From Reyranella aquatilis (GTDB lineage Bacteria > Pseudomonadota > Alphaproteobacteria > Reyranellales > Reyranellaceae), in the NCBI RefSeq assembly GCF_020880995.1, contig NZ_JAJISD010000013.1, positions 1-64,000 on the forward strand: a stretch of 64,000 nt of DNA, given 5' to 3'. Position 1 is the stretch's first letter, and every line of letters begins with the position of its first letter. Position numbers and translations under genes: made by a program. Below the pieces are notes generated by a model that saw nothing but the letters and a program-made list of their open reading frames with translations, was not told where the DNA came from and searched no databases. This document shows, piece after piece, positions 42,351 through 51,143 of the stretch.

Positions 42351-43241
42351 ATGCTCAGCGATCAACAAATCGAGGCTTATCGCCGCGACGGCTACCTGGT
42401 CATCCCGCGCCTGATCGAGGGCGCGCAGCTCGCCGAGTTGCGGCGTCTCACAGACCAGTTGGTCGCGGAGGCCCGCGGCGTCACCGCCAACGACGATCTC
42501 TACGACCTCGAACCCAGCCACAGCGCCACGCTGCCCCGCGTGCGGCGGCTGAAGCCCGCCATCTTCAAGCGCCACGCCTTCTTCCGCGACCTCGCGCGCG
42601 ATCCCAAGATCACGTCCCTCCTGTCGCAGCTCATCGGGCCCGCCATCCGCCTGCACGGCGGCAAGCTCAACATGAAGTCGGCGGGTTACGGCTCGCCGGT
42701 CGAATGGCACCAGGACTGGGCATTCTATCCGCACAGCAACGACGACGTGCTGGCCACGGGCATCTATCTGGACGATTGCGACGAGGCCAACGGGCCGCTC
42801 ATGGTCGTGCCGGGCACGCACCTGGGCCCGGTTCACGATCATCACGCCAACGGCCGCTTCTGCGGCGCCTTCGATCCCGACGCGAGCAACGTCGACTTGA
42901 GCAAGGCGGTGCCTCTGACCGGTCCGGCGGGCTCGATGACCATCCACCACGCACGGCTGGTCCACGGCTCGGCGCTGAACCGGTCCAACCGGCAGCGCCG
43001 ACTCCTGCTCCACGAATATGCCGCGGCGGACGCCTGGCCGCTGATGGGCGTCGCCAATTTCGACGAGTTCAACGGCCGCATGGTGCTGGGCGAACCGACG
43101 ATCGAGCCGCGCGTGCGGCCCGCGCCGGTGCGCATGCCACTACCACCGGCCGACCATCAAGGATCGATCTACGAGAACCAGCGCGGATCGGGCCGTCGAT
43201 TTTTCCAGACCTATGACGAGCAGGCCGCGGTTGCCGGATAG
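42351..43241 (+). CDS. Phytanoyl-CoA dioxygenase (PhyH) family protein
   Basis: A 296-residue protein. LSDQQIEAYRRDGYLVIPRL is the typical N-terminus. EWHQDWAFYPHSNDDVLATG holds the HxD metal ligands, and IYLDDCDEANGPLMVVPGTH, GSMTIHHARLVHGSALNRS (second His) and RQRRLLLHEYAAAD (2OG-binding Arg) follow. It should be an Fe(II)/2-oxoglutarate hydroxylase for a small molecule. It is divergent from another oxygenase gene at 42304 with only 46 bases between them, so a shared promoter region is likely. Confidence 0.9.
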   Translation: MLSDQQIEAYRRDGYLVIPRLIEGAQLAELRRLTDQLVAEARGVTANDDLYDLEPSHSATLPRVRRLKPAIFKRHAFFRDLARDPKITSLLSQLIGPAIRLHGGKLNMKSAGYGSPVEWHQDWAFYPHSNDDVLATGIYLDDCDEANGPLMVVPGTHLGPVHDHHANGRFCGAFDPDASNVDLSKAVPLTGPAGSMTIHHARLVHGSALNRSNRQRRLLLHEYAAADAWPLMGVANFDEFNGRMVLGEPTIEPRVRPAPVRMPLPPADHQGSIYENQRGSGRRFFQTYDEQAAVAG

Positions 43242-43271
43242 CGCCGCCCGGTCGCCTGTCCGGCGACTTTG

Positions 43272-43823
43272 ATGCTGGGGCGGCGCGGGCTACTTGCCGC
43301 CGCCGCGCTGCTCGCCGCGCCGCCCGTGCACGGCCAGCCCAATCCATGGGACGGCTGGCTCGGCACCTATGCCGGCGCCGCCCGCTTTCATCGCGCCATC
43401 CCGCTCGAGGATATCTTCCCACCGCCCAAGGCACCGCCGGAGAACTACGACGACGGCACGCCCTTCGCGCTCCACTTCGCCCTGCGCGCCGCCGGGGGAA
43501 GCCTCGCCGTCTGGCTGCGGATCGACGGTGGGCCGATGCAGACCGACGAGCGCGGCGAGACGATGGCGTTCGGCCCGGTGACCGAGGGCGTGGCGATCCT
43601 GAGTTCGGCCGACGCCCGCGCCATGCCGCGAACGGCGTCTCTCACCGTGCGGCCCAACCAGCTCGGCACGGAAGCGCTGTTCGCCCACGCCGATGGCAGC
43701 TTCTGGCGACGCCACTTCACCGCCACCTTCACGTCGGCGGGTGCCGACGTGATCCTCTGGGTGTTCGACGCGACCGGCACCCGCGCGCGCACCTGGCGCG
43801 GGTCGACGATACGGCGTGGCTGA
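43272..43823 (+). CDS. Exported protein of unknown function
   Basis: A 183-residue protein. The N-terminus MLGRRGLLAAAALLAAPPVH is a signal peptide with an RR pair, cleaved near VHGQ. The mature part has many aromatic and beta-like stretches (NPWDGWLGTYAGAARFHRAI, GGSLAVWLRIDGGPM, ADVILWVFDATGTRARTW) and looks like a small beta-barrel or lipocalin-like fold, but no family is recognised. A TTG immediately upstream is in frame; I use the ATG. It is convergent with the citrate synthase gene 6 bases away. Confidence 0.6.
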   Translation: MLGRRGLLAAAALLAAPPVHGQPNPWDGWLGTYAGAARFHRAIPLEDIFPPPKAPPENYDDGTPFALHFALRAAGGSLAVWLRIDGGPMQTDERGETMAFGPVTEGVAILSSADARAMPRTASLTVRPNQLGTEALFAHADGSFWRRHFTATFTSAGADVILWVFDATGTRARTWRGSTIRRG

Positions 43824-43829
43824 TCCGGC

Positions 43830-44915
43830 CTATTGCGGCCGCGGCCCGACATAGGTGGACTGCGGCCGGATCAGCCGCCCGCCCTTCTCCTGCTCGAAAA
43901 TGTGGGCGCACCAGCCGGCGGCCCGGCCGACAGCGAACAGGGCGGTGAAGGCGCTGCGCGGCACCTCGAGCGCCTCCAGCAGCAGCGCCGTATAGTATTC
44001 GACATTGGTCTCCAGCCGCTGCTTCGGCTTGTGCTTGCGCAACGAGGCGATGGCGCTGCGCTCGACCTCGACCGCGAAGGCGAGCCGGCCTGCGGTCTGC
44101 GGCAACGTCGCCACCGTGTTCTTGAGTACGTCGGCGCGCGGATCGCGCTTCTTGTAGACGCGATGGCCGAAGCCCATCAGGCGCGTGCCACTGGCGAAGG
44201 CGTCGTCCAGCCAGGCTTCGGCGCGGTCGGGCGTGCCGATCTCGTCGAACATGTCGAGTACCGGCCCCGGCGCGCCGCCATGCAACGGCCCCTTCAGCGC
44301 GCAGAGTGCCGCGAGCACCGAGGAAATCAGACCGGCCCGGGTCGAGGCCACGACGCGTGCGGTGAAGGTGGAGGCGTTGAAGCCGTGGTCGGCGACGGTG
44401 GCGAGGTAGGTGTCGAGCGCCTTCTCGAAGGCTTCCTCGGCCCGGTTGCCGCGGATCATGCGCAGGAGGTCCTGTGCCGTCGTCAGCGTCGGATCGGGAG
44501 CCAGCGCGGATTTTGATTCTGCCGCGCGCAGGAGAGCCGCGAGAAACACAGGCAGCGCGCCGCAGACCAGATAGTGGTGAGGCATCGGCTCGCTGTCGGC
44601 CAGCATGCCGAGCCCGACCCTCAGCCCCTCGACAGGCGTGAGACCACGCGCGGCCGGCAGCAGTTTCGGCACCTCGGCAAAGGCTCGCACGCGGGCCTGG
44701 GCCAAGCCCTGACGCACCGCCGTCTCGTCACCCCCGCCCTCGGCGAACCCGTCCCACAGCAACGCTGCCACACCCTCGAAGCCTCGCGCCCCGGCCAGAT
44801 CCTCGATCGCCTGCCCCCGGACGATCAGCCGTCCGGCCTCGCCATCGACTTCGCTCATCACCGTATCGGCCACGATCACCCCATCGAGACCGCTATCCAC
44901 CCGTGTCTGCAGCAT
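43830..44915 (-). CDS. Citrate/2-methylcitrate synthase family protein with an altered active-site Asp
   Basis: A 361-residue protein. It has GFNASTFTARVVASTRAGLI, KGPLHGGAPGPVLDMF (first catalytic His) and MGFGHRVYKKRDPRADVLK (second His). It also has ETNVEYYTALLLEALEVPRS and GRAAGWCAHIFEQ. In citrate synthases the third catalytic residue is Asp in NVDFY; here it is Glu in NVEYY. It may still condense acetyl-CoA or propionyl-CoA with a keto acid, with changed efficiency or substrate. It is divergent from an HTH-containing relative with a perfect palindrome between them. I take the ATG at 44915; longer upstream frames are antisense to the neighbour. Confidence 0.85.
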   Translation of the reverse strand: MLQTRVDSGLDGVIVADTVMSEVDGEAGRLIVRGQAIEDLAGARGFEGVAALLWDGFAEGGGDETAVRQGLAQARVRAFAEVPKLLPAARGLTPVEGLRVGLGMLADSEPMPHHYLVCGALPVFLAALLRAAESKSALAPDPTLTTAQDLLRMIRGNRAEEAFEKALDTYLATVADHGFNASTFTARVVASTRAGLISSVLAALCALKGPLHGGAPGPVLDMFDEIGTPDRAEAWLDDAFASGTRLMGFGHRVYKKRDPRADVLKNTVATLPQTAGRLAFAVEVERSAIASLRKHKPKQRLETNVEYYTALLLEALEVPRSAFTALFAVGRAAGWCAHIFEQEKGGRLIRPQSTYVGPRPQ

Positions 44916-44966
44916 CGCAAAACCCCTTGCTGTTGCGGGCTCAACATTCGGTCCAGCACATATATT

Positions 44967-44978
44967 GTCAATATTGAC
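44967..44978. promoter_or_regulatory. Palindrome GTCAATATTGAC between divergent citrate synthase genes
   Basis: A perfect 12-bp palindrome in the 84-bp intergenic region, surrounded by A/T-rich DNA in a GC-rich chromosome. It lies 21 bases before the start of the HTH-bearing gene and 51 bases from the other start. It is the obvious candidate operator for the HTH-citrate synthase protein or another regulator. Confidence 0.55.
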
Positions 44979-44999
44979 TGAATTAATACATAATAAGAA

Positions 45000-46205
45000 A
45001 TGGCAACTGAATGGCTGAGCTCGAAGGAAGCAGCGCGCCGTCTGGGCGTCTCTGCCGCGACCCTCTATGCCTACGTGAGTCGCGGCCTGCTGCGTTCCGA
45101 GGGCACGAACGGCCAGCGCGAGCGGCGCTACCGGGCCGACGACGTGGCCCAGCTGAAGAGACGGCGCGATGTCGGCCGCAAGGCCGAGTCGATCGCCGCG
45201 AACGCCCTCGACTTCGGCACGCCGGTACTGGAATCGTCGCTGACCCTGATCGAAAGCGGCCGCCTCTTCTATCGCGGCCATGAGGCCACACGACTCGCCC
45301 GCAACAGCTCGCTCGAGCAGGTCGCGCAGCTGCTCTGGGAGTGCGACGACCGACCGTTCGCCGCACGCAACCTGCCGCCCCTCTCCGCCACCCTGCGCAG
45401 CGCCTGGCAGGCGGCATCCGCCCTGCCACCGGTCGATGCCTGCCTGGTTCTCCTGCCGGCCGCGGCACGCTGGGATCATCCGAGCTGGGTCGAGGATCGC
45501 GCCGCGATGCTCGATACCGGAGCGCGCATCCTGCGCCTGCTGGCGGCGGCTGTGACCGGCCAGCCTCTCTCCGACCGTCCGGTCCACGAGCAGGTCGCCA
45601 CCGCGTGGAACGTGCCGGTCGAGCATGCGCCGCTCATCCGCGCCGCGCTCGTCCTCTCGGCCGACCATGAATTCAACGCCTCGGCCTTCGCCGCCCGTGT
45701 CGTGGCCTCGACCGGCGCCAACCTGTACGCGTCGACGATCGCCGGGCTGGTCGCGATCAATGGCCCGCGGCACGGCGGGCTGACGCGACGCGTCGCCAGC
45801 CTTCTCGCCGATCTCAGGCAGGCGGGCGACATCGACGCCGAGGTCGCCCGCCGGGTGCGCGAGCGCACCTACATCCCGGGATTCGGCCACCAGCTCTATC
45901 CCGACGGCGACGTCCGGGCCGTCGCCCTCTTCGCCCTGATGCGCGAGTTCGCGGCCGGTGCCCCCGAACTGGCCTTCGCCGAGCGCGTGGCGGCCGCGGT
46001 CGAGCAGCAGATCGACCGAAAGCTGAACGTCGACTTCGCGACCGTCGTCCTGGAACGCCTGCTCGGTCTGCCGGCGGACTCCGCACTGGCGATCTTCCTG
46101 CTCGGACGCACGGTCGGCTGGATCGCGCATGCCATCGAGCAGGCTGCACATGGTGCGCTGATACGGCCGCGCGCCCGCTATACCGGACCGCGTCCGAGCG
46201 CCTGA
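45000..46205 (+). CDS. Citrate synthase family protein with N-terminal DNA-binding HTH
   Basis: A 401-residue protein. Residues 1-60 are a MerR/excisionase-type HTH: WLSSKEAARRLGVSAATLYA, YVSRGLLRSEG, then RRYRADDVAQLKRR. The remainder is a citrate synthase fold with the His in NGPRHGGLTRRV, the second His in PGFGHQLYPDGDVRAV, and the Asp in KLNVDFATVVL, so its three catalytic residues are kept. GRTVGWIAHAIEQ is the C-terminal block. The fusion could make a metabolite-sensing regulator or a bifunctional enzyme. It faces away from the second citrate synthase gene and could regulate both through the palindrome at 44967. Confidence 0.88.
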   Translation: MATEWLSSKEAARRLGVSAATLYAYVSRGLLRSEGTNGQRERRYRADDVAQLKRRRDVGRKAESIAANALDFGTPVLESSLTLIESGRLFYRGHEATRLARNSSLEQVAQLLWECDDRPFAARNLPPLSATLRSAWQAASALPPVDACLVLLPAAARWDHPSWVEDRAAMLDTGARILRLLAAAVTGQPLSDRPVHEQVATAWNVPVEHAPLIRAALVLSADHEFNASAFAARVVASTGANLYASTIAGLVAINGPRHGGLTRRVASLLADLRQAGDIDAEVARRVRERTYIPGFGHQLYPDGDVRAVALFALMREFAAGAPELAFAERVAAAVEQQIDRKLNVDFATVVLERLLGLPADSALAIFLLGRTVGWIAHAIEQAAHGALIRPRARYTGPRPSA

Positions 46206-46267
46206 CGGTTATCCACCAAAACGCTTTCTTGCGAGCGCCGCGCGTGCGTGCTTAACGTCGCGCTTTA

Positions 46268-47233
46268 GTGACAAATAATCGCGCGGGCGTGCCGAGGTTG
46301 CCCCACTTACTCGGCATCGAAGGTCTTTCGCCTGAAACGATTTCGGGCTTGCTCGACCTATCCGAAACCTACATCGACCAGAACAGGTCCGTCGATAAAC
46401 GGCGGGACCGGCTGGCCGGTCGCACCATCATCAACCTGTTCTTCGAGAATTCGACGCGCACCCGCACCAGTTTCGAGGTAGCGGCCAAGCGGCTGGGCGC
46501 CGACGTCATCAACATGGATGTGGCGACCTCCTCCGTGCGCAAGGGCGAGACGCTGCTCGACACGGCGATGACGCTGAACGCCATGCGACCCGACGCCATC
46601 GTGGTGCGCCATCACGAGTCGGGTGCGGTCAATCTTCTGTCACAGAAGGTCAACTGCGCCGTCATCAACGCGGGCGACGGCCAGCACGAACACCCGACGC
46701 AAGCCCTGCTCGACGCGCTCACCATCCGGCGCCGGCGCGGCAGCCTCGAAGGCCTCCTCGTGGCGATCTGCGGCGACATCATGCACAGCCGCGTGGCGCG
46801 CTCGAACATCCACCTGCTGCAGATCATGGGCGCCCGGGTGCGCGTGGTCGGCCCGCCGACGCTGATGCCCACCGACGTCGACAAGATGGGCGTCGAGGTC
46901 CACTACAGCATGAAGACCGGCCTGAAGGACGTCGACATCGTGATGATGCTGCGCCTGCAGACCGAGCGCATGCAGGGCTCGTTCGTCCCCTCGATCAGCG
47001 AATACTTCCACTTCTTCGGCCTCGACCGGGTCAAGCTGCAGTACGCCAAGCCCGATGCGCTGATCATGCATCCGGGTCCGATGAACCGCGGCGTCGAAAT
47101 CGACTCGGAGGTCGCCGACGACCTCGATCGCAGCGTCATCCACGAACAGGTCGAGATGGGCGTCACCGTCCGCATGGCCTGCCTCGATGCGCTGATCGGC
47201 GGCAACCGCAATCAGATCGGAAACGGCGAATGA
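46268..47233 (+). CDS. pyrB: Aspartate carbamoyltransferase catalytic subunit
   Basis: A 321-residue protein. LFFENSTRTRTSFEVAAKRL holds the carbamoyl-phosphate loop, VATSSVRKGETLLDTA the SxxK loop and HPTQALLDALTIRRRRG the third block. KPDALIMHPGPMNRGVEIDS is the aspartate-binding region. It makes carbamoyl-aspartate in pyrimidine synthesis. The start is GTG at 46268. The stop overlaps the ATG of the dihydroorotase-like gene (47230), so the two are coupled. No pyrI-type regulatory chain is seen. Confidence 0.96.
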   Translation: MTNNRAGVPRLPHLLGIEGLSPETISGLLDLSETYIDQNRSVDKRRDRLAGRTIINLFFENSTRTRTSFEVAAKRLGADVINMDVATSSVRKGETLLDTAMTLNAMRPDAIVVRHHESGAVNLLSQKVNCAVINAGDGQHEHPTQALLDALTIRRRRGSLEGLLVAICGDIMHSRVARSNIHLLQIMGARVRVVGPPTLMPTDVDKMGVEVHYSMKTGLKDVDIVMMLRLQTERMQGSFVPSISEYFHFFGLDRVKLQYAKPDALIMHPGPMNRGVEIDSEVADDLDRSVIHEQVEMGVTVRMACLDALIGGNRNQIGNGE

Positions 47234-48570
47234 GCGGCAAGATCGACAAGGCCGCCCCGCCGCACGCCGGCTCGACGGCCTACATCAACGCCCGCATCGT
47301 CGATCCGACGGGCGGCAGCGAGTATCTCGGCGCCATCCTGATCAGCGACGGCAAGATCGCCGATTTCGGCCCCAACCTCTTCGCCTCGGGGGCACCCTAC
47401 GGCATCCAGTCGGTCGACTGCCGCGGCTTCTATCTCGCGCCCGGCGTGGTCGATACGCGCGTCCATACCGGCGAGCCGGGCGAGGAGCACAAGGAAACGC
47501 TGGAAAGCGCCGGCGTGGCGGCTGCGGTCGGCGGCATCACCTCGATGGTGCTGTTGCCCGACACGGAACCTCCGTTCGACGATGCCTCGCTGATCGAGTT
47601 CGTGGCGCGCCGCGCGCGCCAGGTGAAGCTTGCGAACATGTATGCCTATGGCGCGCTGACGGTGGGCCTCGAGGGCAAGGAACTGGCGGAGATCGGCCTG
47701 CTCACCGAGGCCGGCGCCGTGGCCTTCACCGATGCCGACCACGCCGTGGGCAACGCGCAGGTGATGCGCCGCGCGCTCTACTACGCCAAGACCTTCGATG
47801 CGCTGATCGTCCACCTGCCGCAGGAGCCGACCCTCTCGGGCGGCACCATGACCAGCGGTGCGACCGCGACGCGGCTCGGCTTGTCGGGCAGTCCGCCGCT
47901 TGCCGAAGTGATGATGGTCGAGCGCGACATAAGGCTGGCCGAGATGACGGGCGGCCGGCTGCATCTCACGAAGATCTCCACGGCAGAGTCGGTCGAGGCG
48001 ATCGCCGCCGCCAAGGCGCGCGGCCTCAGGATCACCTGCGATACCGCGGCGCCCTATTTCGCGCTGAACGACCTCGCGGTCGGCGACTACCGCACCTTCG
48101 GCAAGCTGGTGCCGCCCCTGCGTGCCGAGAAGGACCGTCTCGCCGTGGTCGAAGGACTGAAGAACGGTACGATCGACGCCATCGTTTCCGACCATCGGCC
48201 GCAGGACCAGGACAGCAAGCGCGTTCCGTTCGCGCAGGCCGAGCCGGGTGGCATCGGGCTCGAGACCCTGCTTCCGATCTCGCTGGAGCTGGTCCATGGC
48301 GGGCACCTCACCCTGCCGCGCCTCTTCCAGCTGCTGTCCAGCAAGCCCGCGGCGTTGTTCGGACTGCCGGCCGGCAAACTCGCCAAGGGCGCGCCGGCGG
48401 ATCTCGTCCTGTTCGACGCCGACTACGCCTGGAAGATCGATCGCGACGATCTCTGGAGCAAGACGAAGAACTCGCCGTTCGACGAGCGCCCGGTGCAGGG
48501 CCGCGTGCTGGCCACGATCGTCGGCGGCCGCACCATCTATCGCGACGACAGCTTCGCAACCACCGCCTAA
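47230..48570 (+). CDS. Dihydroorotase-like protein, probably inactive (PyrC-prime)
   Basis: A 446-residue amidohydrolase-fold protein, coupled to pyrB. The length and blocks (GFYLAPGVVDTRVHTGEPGE, GLSGSPPLAEVMMVERDI, PGGIGLETLLPISLELVHGG) are those of class I dihydroorotase. However, key residues differ. The DMHVHLREPG motif is DTRVHTGEPG, so the first metal His and the substrate Arg are lost. The later HxxHVS is HLTKIS, and TDHAPH is SDHRPQ. Such degenerate forms are known in Pseudomonas, where PyrC-prime has no activity and holds the aspartate carbamoyltransferase assembly together. A functional pyrC must then lie elsewhere. Confidence 0.88.
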   Translation: MSGKIDKAAPPHAGSTAYINARIVDPTGGSEYLGAILISDGKIADFGPNLFASGAPYGIQSVDCRGFYLAPGVVDTRVHTGEPGEEHKETLESAGVAAAVGGITSMVLLPDTEPPFDDASLIEFVARRARQVKLANMYAYGALTVGLEGKELAEIGLLTEAGAVAFTDADHAVGNAQVMRRALYYAKTFDALIVHLPQEPTLSGGTMTSGATATRLGLSGSPPLAEVMMVERDIRLAEMTGGRLHLTKISTAESVEAIAAAKARGLRITCDTAAPYFALNDLAVGDYRTFGKLVPPLRAEKDRLAVVEGLKNGTIDAIVSDHRPQDQDSKRVPFAQAEPGGIGLETLLPISLELVHGGHLTLPRLFQLLSSKPAALFGLPAGKLAKGAPADLVLFDADYAWKIDRDDLWSKTKNSPFDERPVQGRVLATIVGGRTIYRDDSFATTA

Positions 48571-48634
48571 CCGACGCCTTCAAACGGCCATCTGGTCTGT
48601 TATGGTCGTTCTGTCTTTCAACGGGGAACCGCAG

Positions 48635-49420
48635 ATGCTCCGGCACTCACTTCTTCTCGGCGTCGCGACTGTCGCACTCGCCGGCACGGCCCACGCGCAG
48701 CAGCGCGGCGGGTCGCGCGAGGACCTTCTCGACGCGTTGACCCGGCATATCCAGATCTGCAGCGAGATCACCGAAACCCAGGCACGCCTGTCCTGCTACG
48801 ACCGGCTGCAGACGCAGGTCGGCGGTGTACAGGCGCCGGCGGCGACGCCCGCGCCCACCCCCACGCCGACACCGCTGCAGGCCGCGCCTGCTCCCCTGTC
48901 GCCTCCGCCGAGCACGGGCTCCTCCATCAGCGCCGCGCCACTCGCGCCGCAGCCGCTCGGCGTGCCGGGCGGCGGTACCGCAACGCTTGGCGGTGCCCCG
49001 CAGCCGCTGGGAGCGCCGAGCGCCCCGAGCGTCGATCCGAACGCCGCATTCGACCCGAGCCGGTCGACCTACCGCCCGCCCGAGGCGATCGGCCCCAAGC
49101 CGCAGCCGCAGGCTCGCCGCACCGGTCCACGCCCGGTGCCCACCTTCTCGACGCCGCAGCCGCTCGTCACCATCGGCGCCAACAATCTGACCTACGGCCC
49201 GTCGCGCTACTGGCAGGTCACGATCGTGCTGAAGTCGAATACCCAGCGCCCCATCGACACCCAGGCCGTCTGCACATTCATGAACGGCACCCGCGCCCTG
49301 GAAGACGCCTATTACGGCCCCGTCTCCATCCAGCCCGGTGAGCAGATCACGACAGAACTGGTCGGACCGCCGACCACCGCCTATGTCGATTCGACGAACT
49401 GCCGGCTGTTGAGCCCGTAG
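48635..49420 (+). CDS. Exported Pro/Ala-rich protein of unknown function
   Basis: A 261-residue protein. The signal peptide is MLRHSLLLGVATVALAGTAH (AHAQ cleavage). A short domain with ALTRHIQICSEITETQARLS and CYDRL follows. The C-S-E-I and SCYDRL pattern occurs in several periplasmic proteins including some type VI accessory proteins. A long low-complexity linker of Ala and Pro (about 70-170) leads to a C-terminal beta-rich domain (YWQVTIVLKSNTQRPIDTQA through YVDSTNCRLLSP). No family is assigned. I use the ATG at 48635; an in-frame ATG at 48602 would give a longer leader. Confidence 0.6.
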   Translation: MLRHSLLLGVATVALAGTAHAQQRGGSREDLLDALTRHIQICSEITETQARLSCYDRLQTQVGGVQAPAATPAPTPTPTPLQAAPAPLSPPPSTGSSISAAPLAPQPLGVPGGGTATLGGAPQPLGAPSAPSVDPNAAFDPSRSTYRPPEAIGPKPQPQARRTGPRPVPTFSTPQPLVTIGANNLTYGPSRYWQVTIVLKSNTQRPIDTQAVCTFMNGTRALEDAYYGPVSIQPGEQITTELVGPPTTAYVDSTNCRLLSP

Positions 49421-49430
49421 GACACGTACG

Positions 49431-50042
49431 ATGGTGTCGACCCTGATCCTGATGGCCGGCCCATTCCTCATGGGCTACCTCATGGGCTCGATCCCCTTCG
49501 GCCTGCTGCTGACGCGCGGCGCCGGGCTGGGAGACATCCGCAAGGTGGGATCCGGCAACATCGGCGCCACCAACGTGCTGCGCACCGGCCGCAAGGGACT
49601 GGCGGCGGCCACCCTGCTGCTCGACGCGCTGAAGGGTGTCATCGCGGTGCTGATCGCCGACCAGGTGGGCCAGCTTGCCGCCGTCGGCGCGGCCGCCGGC
49701 GCGGTGCTGGGACACATGTATCCGGTGTGGCTGGGCTTCAAGGGTGGCAAGGGCGTGGCCACGACGCTCGGCATCATGTGGGGCCTGTCGTGGCCGGTCG
49801 GCGCGATCGCGTGTGCCGCCTGGCTGGCGATCGCCGCCGCCTTCCGCTACTCCTCGCTCGCCGCCCTGCTCAGCGTCGTGGTCGCTGCCGCGGCGGCGTG
49901 GTTCCTCACCGACCACAGGGCCGCGTTGCTGCTCACGCTGCTCGTTCCGCTGGTGTGGGCGCGGCATCACGAGAACATCGCGCGACTTCTGAATGGCACC
50001 GAACCCAGGATCGGCGAAGGCAAGAAGCAGGCGGCGGCCTGA
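49431..50042 (+). CDS. plsY: Glycerol-3-phosphate acyltransferase PlsY
   Basis: A 203-residue membrane protein with five or more helices. The three loop motifs are present: SIPFGLLLTRGAGLGDIRKV with GSGNIGATNVLR, then HMYPVWLGFKGGKGVATTLG, and RHHENIARLLNGTEPRIG near the end. PlsY transfers acyl from acyl-phosphate to glycerol-3-phosphate in phospholipid synthesis. It is 10 bases after the preceding gene. The binding-protein gene on the other strand begins its stop at the next base. Confidence 0.93.
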   Translation: MVSTLILMAGPFLMGYLMGSIPFGLLLTRGAGLGDIRKVGSGNIGATNVLRTGRKGLAAATLLLDALKGVIAVLIADQVGQLAAVGAAAGAVLGHMYPVWLGFKGGKGVATTLGIMWGLSWPVGAIACAAWLAIAAAFRYSSLAALLSVVVAAAAAWFLTDHRAALLLTLLVPLVWARHHENIARLLNGTEPRIGEGKKQAAA

Positions 50043-51056
50043 CTACTTCCTCGCGGCCTTGCCGTCGTAGCGCCTCGCCCACTCCGCCAGGATGCGGGCG
50101 CGATTCTCCGACGCCCACGCAAAGTCGTTCCGGATCATCGAGGCGGCCACGCCTGCCGGGTAGTCGGGGATGTTGGAGGCGACGCCTTCCATCGCGACCT
50201 GGCTCACGAACGAGGCGTAGAGCTCGTTCGCTTTGCGGCTGGCGGCGAAGTCCATCAGGCGACGCACTGCCTCGGGCTTCTTCGTCCCGCGCAGGATGGC
50301 GGCCGCGTCCATGTCCCAGCCACCGCCCTCCTTCATCATGAGACCCTCGATCGGTGCGCCCTTCTGGCGGGCGCTCGCCGCCGCCAGCTCATAGGAGATG
50401 CCGAGCGGGAACTCGCCGGCGGCGGCCTGGCGGCAGGGCCGGGTACCCGAGTGCTCATAGACCGCGATGTTCTCGTGCAGCCTGTCCATGAACTCCCACG
50501 CCCTTGCCTCGCCGAACATCTGGATCCAGGCCGAGACGTGGAAGAAGCCCGTCCCCGACGATGCCGGATGCGGCATGGTGAGCTTGCCCCTGAAGCGCGG
50601 GTCGAGCAGGTCGTACCAGGATTGCGGCTTCGGCAGGGAGAGCTTCTGCGCCTCGATGGTGTTGAAGCAGACTGCGGCGACCCAGGCCTCCATGCCGACC
50701 CAGGCGGGAGGATTGGCGGGATCGCGGAACGACGGCTTGATCGCCGCCAGGTTCTTCGGCGCATAGGGTTCCAGCAGGCCCTTCTTTTCGAGGAGCAGCA
50801 TCGAGGTGACGGCCAGCCCCCAGATCGCATCGGCGCGCTGCTGGCCCTGCTCGGCCAGGATCTTCGCCGTGACGATGCCGGTCGAGTCGCGGTTCCACTG
50901 GATCTCGATGTCGGGGTTCTCCGCCTCGAAGCTCTTCTTGAAATCGTTGAGGTTCTCGATCTCCAGCGTCGAATAGACTTCGAGCCGCGTTCTGTCCTGG
51001 GCCATCGCGCCCGTCGCTGCCAGCACGCCGGCCAGTGCGGCCCACCATCTCGTCAT
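50043..51056 (-). CDS. ABC-type extracellular solute-binding protein (iron or phosphonate type)
   Basis: A 337-residue protein. A signal peptide (MTRWWAALAGVLAATGAMAQ) is followed by LEVYSTLEIENLNDFKKSFE, then VGMEAWVAAVCFNTI, SWYDLLDPRFRGKLTMPHPA and SGTGFFHVSAWIQMFGEARA. These match type 2 periplasmic binding proteins of the Fe(III)/2-aminoethylphosphonate group. No permease or ATPase gene is adjacent, so the substrate cannot be fixed by context. It lies back to back with an MFS transporter gene. Confidence 0.8.
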   Translation of the reverse strand: MTRWWAALAGVLAATGAMAQDRTRLEVYSTLEIENLNDFKKSFEAENPDIEIQWNRDSTGIVTAKILAEQGQQRADAIWGLAVTSMLLLEKKGLLEPYAPKNLAAIKPSFRDPANPPAWVGMEAWVAAVCFNTIEAQKLSLPKPQSWYDLLDPRFRGKLTMPHPASSGTGFFHVSAWIQMFGEARAWEFMDRLHENIAVYEHSGTRPCRQAAAGEFPLGISYELAAASARQKGAPIEGLMMKEGGGWDMDAAAILRGTKKPEAVRRLMDFAASRKANELYASFVSQVAMEGVASNIPDYPAGVAASMIRNDFAWASENRARILAEWARRYDGKAARK

Positions 51057-51143
51057 CGCTCGCTCCGTCGCAAACTCAAGTCATGGCTCGTATATCGAGC
51101 CGGCCGATGCGCACCGCCGGCATTCCTGTCATAGCAGCGACGA

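Noticed and set aside
46002..46151. 773-residue frame 43830-46151 as a giant citrate synthase fusion
   Set aside because: The upstream part is antisense to the divergent HTH-citrate synthase gene; the real start is the ATG at 44915.
47430..47470. Sequencing error as the cause of the missing metal ligands in the dihydroorotase-like gene
   Set aside because: Several separate ligands differ in different places with the frame intact, which fits a true PyrC-prime.
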